From NCBI GenBank assembly GCA_030523725.1, contig JAUNHV010000002.1, positions 62,001-126,000 of the forward strand: 64,000 nucleotides of DNA, in the 5' to 3' direction. Shown piece after piece: positions 61,674-64,000 of the stretch (within the stretch, counting starts at the first letter, position 1; each line of letters opens with the position of its first letter). Under the pieces are notes generated by a model. It was not told the origin of the DNA, did no database searches, and worked only from the letters and a program-made list of their open reading frames with translations. The DNA is from Synergistaceae bacterium. Lineage in GTDB: Bacteria > Synergistota > Synergistia > Synergistales > Synergistaceae. Made by a program: the position numbers and the translations under genes.

Positions 61674-63326
61674 ATGGAAGATAAAAAGTTAAATTTCATA
61701 GAGGAAATTGTAAAAAATGATTTAGAAAGTGGTGCGGTCAAAGAGATAATAACTCGTTTTCCACCAGAACCTAATGGTTATCTTCATATAGGGCATGCGA
61801 AAGCGATCTGTCTTGATTTTGGAATTGCTCGAGAATTTGGAGGCAAATGTAATCTTCGTTTTGACGACACAAACCCTACAAAAGAAGATACAGAGTATGT
61901 GGATTCTATTAAGGAAGATGTCGAGTGGCTCGGTTTTAAGTGGAATAAACTTTGCTATGCTAGTGACTATTTTGATCAGTTCTATGCTTGGGCGGAGGAG
62001 TTGATTGAGAAAGGACTTGCCTATGTTGATGACCAAAGTTATGAGGAAATAAAGCAGGGGCGTGGCACCTTAAAAACACCTGGTGTGAATTCACCATTTC
62101 GTGACAGAAGCGTCACAGAAAACATGGATTTGTTTCACAGAATGGCTGCTGGTGAATTTGAAGAGGGACAAAAGGTCCTTCGTGCAAAAATAGATATGGC
62201 ATCAAACAACATGAATTTCAGAGATCCAATAATCTATCGTATTTTGAAAAGAGCACATCATAGAACCGGTAGCAAGTGGAATGTTTATCCAATGTATGAC
62301 TTCGCTCATGGCTTTGAGGATGCAATAGAGGGTGTTACTCATTCAATTTGCACTTTGGAATTTGAAGACCATAGGCCACTTTATAATTGGTTTATAGATC
62401 ATGTTTCCGTTCCACATAAGCCACACCAATATGAATTTGCTAGGTTGAATTTGACCTATACACTAATGAGCAAAAGAAAGCTGTTAGAGCTAGTTAGCCT
62501 TGGCATTGTGGATGGATGGGACGATCCGAGAATGCCAACAATTTGTGGATATAGACGTCGAGGGTACACGCCTGCATCCTTACGTCGTTTTACGCAAGAA
62601 ATAGGTGTTGCAAAATCAGACAGCCTTGTAGAAGTTGAGCTTATGCAACACATTTTGCGCGAAGAGTTGAACAAAACTTCAACTCGTGCAATGTGTGTGA
62701 AGCATCCATTAAAGGTTACCTTAACAAACTGGGATGACGATTTTATTGATACCTTTGTTGCTGTGAATAATCCAGAAGATGCAGAGGCTGGAACACACGA
62801 AATTCACATCGGCAAGACTGTTTATATTGAGCGAGAAGACTTTATGGAAGATCCTGTTAAAGGATTTTTCCGCCTTGCACCAGGACGTGAAGTTCGCTTA
62901 AAGTATGCCTATGTTATTAAGTGTGATGAAGTTGTGAAGGACGAAGCAGGAAATGTCGTTGAATTGCTTTGCTCTTGTGATATGGCTACAAGAGGTGGTG
63001 ACACGCCAGATGGTAGAAAGATTAAAGGCACATTGCACTGGGTCTCCGGATGTGATGCAGTGCCAGTTACGCTCAATATTTACGATCATCTTTTTACATT
63101 AAAGAATATGGCGGATATGGAAGAAGGGCGTGATTATAAGGATTACCTTAATCCTAATTCACTTGTTGTGGAAAATGCACTAGCAGAGCCAATGCTTGCT
63201 ACGGCAAAGCCGCTAGACAAATTTCAGTTTTTACGCCACGGATATTTCTGTTGTGACAAAACAAGCACAAAGGAAAAACCTGTGTTTAATCTCACAGTTG
63301 GTCTGAAAGACAGCTGGAAAAAATAG
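61674..63326 (+). CDS. glnS: Glutaminyl-tRNA synthetase
   Basis: Charges tRNA(Gln) directly. The HIGH motif is in PPEPNGYLHIGHAKA (near 38), FDDTNPTKE is diagnostic of the Gln/Glu class Ib family, and the KMSKS equivalent is LMSKRKL (near 267); two beta-barrel anticodon-binding domains fill the C-terminus. Length 550 aa matches E. coli GlnRS (about 554) and the sequence lacks non-discriminating GluRS features. The ATG at 61674 has GGGAG 9 nt upstream and is preferred over the longer frame inside the upstream gene. Confidence 0.95.
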   Translation: MEDKKLNFIEEIVKNDLESGAVKEIITRFPPEPNGYLHIGHAKAICLDFGIAREFGGKCNLRFDDTNPTKEDTEYVDSIKEDVEWLGFKWNKLCYASDYFDQFYAWAEELIEKGLAYVDDQSYEEIKQGRGTLKTPGVNSPFRDRSVTENMDLFHRMAAGEFEEGQKVLRAKIDMASNNMNFRDPIIYRILKRAHHRTGSKWNVYPMYDFAHGFEDAIEGVTHSICTLEFEDHRPLYNWFIDHVSVPHKPHQYEFARLNLTYTLMSKRKLLELVSLGIVDGWDDPRMPTICGYRRRGYTPASLRRFTQEIGVAKSDSLVEVELMQHILREELNKTSTRAMCVKHPLKVTLTNWDDDFIDTFVAVNNPEDAEAGTHEIHIGKTVYIEREDFMEDPVKGFFRLAPGREVRLKYAYVIKCDEVVKDEAGNVVELLCSCDMATRGGDTPDGRKIKGTLHWVSGCDAVPVTLNIYDHLFTLKNMADMEEGRDYKDYLNPNSLVVENALAEPMLATAKPLDKFQFLRHGYFCCDKTSTKEKPVFNLTVGLKDSWKK

Positions 63327-63348
63327 CGATAGAATTACTTTTGTTTCT

Positions 63349-63377
63349 TGACGGTAATGCTTAATTGGTGTATCATC
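63349..63377 (+). promoter_or_regulatory. Promoter of the transaldolase-like gene
   Basis: TTGACG (63349-63354), exact 17-nt spacer, TATCAT (63372-63377), about 50 nt before the ATG. Confidence 0.65.
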
Positions 63378-63426
63378 TTGCTAGATGTTAATAAAATAAA
63401 TTGTCACAGAAAGGATGATTTTAGTC

Positions 63427-64000
63427 ATGAAGTTTTTTCTAGACACAGCAAACTTTGAAGAAATTAAAGAGGCATATGGTTGGGGCGTTATTGCTGGTGT
63501 TACCACAAACCCTTCCCTTGTTTCCAAAGAGGGCAACATTGACTTTTACGCAAGAGTAAAAGAGATTGCTGACTATGTTCAGGGACCAACCAGCGCAGAA
63601 GCAACATCGATGGAAAAAGATGTTCTTTTAAAGCAGGCTCTTGAAATCGCAGCGTTGTCACCAAATATTGTTGTAAAAATTCCGTGCTACCCAGATGGAC
63701 TTGGTGTTGTCAAAGAGCTTTCGAAGAAGGGAATCAAGACGAACGTTACACTTATCTTCTCAGCAAACCAGGCAGTTTTGGCTGCAGCGGCTGGTGCAAC
63801 TTATGTTAGCCCATTTGTTGGCAGACTTGATGATATCAGCGAAGATGGCATTCGTCTCATTGAGGACGTCAAGGAAGCATTCATCATGGGTGGAAATGAT
63901 ACAAAAATAATTGCAGCAAGTCTCCGTCACCCAGCACACGTTTTAGCATGTGCAAAGGCTGGTGCAGACTATGGCACAGTTCCATTCAAGGTTTTGAAAC
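63427..64000 (+). CDS. Transaldolase / fructose-6-phosphate aldolase family (TalC type), 3' end outside window
   Basis: Short transaldolase of the TalC/FSA group. The frame is open from the ATG at 63427 to the right edge (191 codons), so perhaps 25 residues are missing. MKFFLDTANFEEIKEA opens the barrel, GVTTNPSLVSKEG is the family signature, and the Schiff-base lysine is in VVKIPC (near residue 85). VTLIFSANQAVLAAAAGATY and SPFVGRLDDI follow, as in the family. Whether it acts as transaldolase in the pentose phosphate pathway or as a fructose-6-phosphate aldolase cannot be decided by eye. AGAAAGGATG lies upstream. Confidence 0.93.
   Translation, partial: MKFFLDTANFEEIKEAYGWGVIAGVTTNPSLVSKEGNIDFYARVKEIADYVQGPTSAEATSMEKDVLLKQALEIAALSPNIVVKIPCYPDGLGVVKELSKKGIKTNVTLIFSANQAVLAAAAGATYVSPFVGRLDDISEDGIRLIEDVKEAFIMGGNDTKIIAASLRHPAHVLACAKAGADYGTVPFKVLK

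Overview
The window is ordinary bacterial chromosome, AT-rich by eye, densely packed, and free of recognisable phage, transposase, CRISPR or rRNA sequence. Genes for lipid A (lpxD, lpxC, lpxA, an LpxL-type acyltransferase), an LptF/LptG permease, BamA and an OmpH/Skp chaperone show a diderm, LPS-making cell. ctsR-mcsA-clpC, a long-form HPF, stand-alone ProX and the RodA - radical SAM - DUF2344 - RNase G run are features usually met in Firmicutes-like anaerobes. That mix fits Negativicutes or Synergistota; the window alone does not decide between them.

Layout. 1-5.1 kb: the end of an aquaporin gene, then two leftward genes (an Aas-type acyltransferase/acyl-ACP synthetase and a secreted 5'-nucleotidase), then tRNA-Ala(GGC) with a consensus promoter. 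5.3-12 kb: LpxL-type acyltransferase, RNase H-fold protein, macro-domain protein, ProX, a structured non-coding stretch, then folD-def-fmt-NUDIX-xer. 12.2-13.2 kb: tmRNA and hpf, both leftward. 13.4-17.8 kb: ctsR-mcsA-clpC and a histidine phosphatase. 18-24.2 kb: envelope block bamA-lpxD-lpxC-lpxA-lptF/G. 24.3-36.9 kb: ileS, rluD, ompH, adenosine-specific kinase, a second secreted nucleotidase, a small unknown regulator-like gene, YfcE-type phosphodiesterase, a GAF membrane protein, a PHP phosphoesterase, an amidase and a leftward homoserine dehydrogenase.

37-58.5 kb is an unbroken rightward run: lapA, recJ, rel, dtd, an MBL hydrolase, mreBCD-mrdA-rodA (cell shape), a radical SAM/DUF2344 pair, rng, smc, a tRNA methyltransferase, rsmI and metG. 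Many genes overlap or abut, so much of it is probably co-transcribed; the first strong hairpin I see lies after metG. 58.6-61.6 kb has its own promoter and three membrane genes: an antiporter-like NuoN/MrpD-type protein, a 99-residue membrane protein, and a HycD/EchB/NuoH-like protein, with no hydrogenase or dehydrogenase subunits beside them. The window ends with glnS and the start of a transaldolase-like gene.

Most unusual points: (1) the orphan complex-I/hydrogenase-like membrane module; (2) a tandem duplication of promoter, leader and start codon upstream of the Aas gene, whose acyltransferase domain has lost its catalytic His; (3) an MreB with an altered phosphate-2 motif; (4) a structured, terminator-ended non-coding stretch before folD and long leaders before bamA and the amidase; (5) a clp operon without mcsB. 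All functions are read from sequence by eye; no database search was run.
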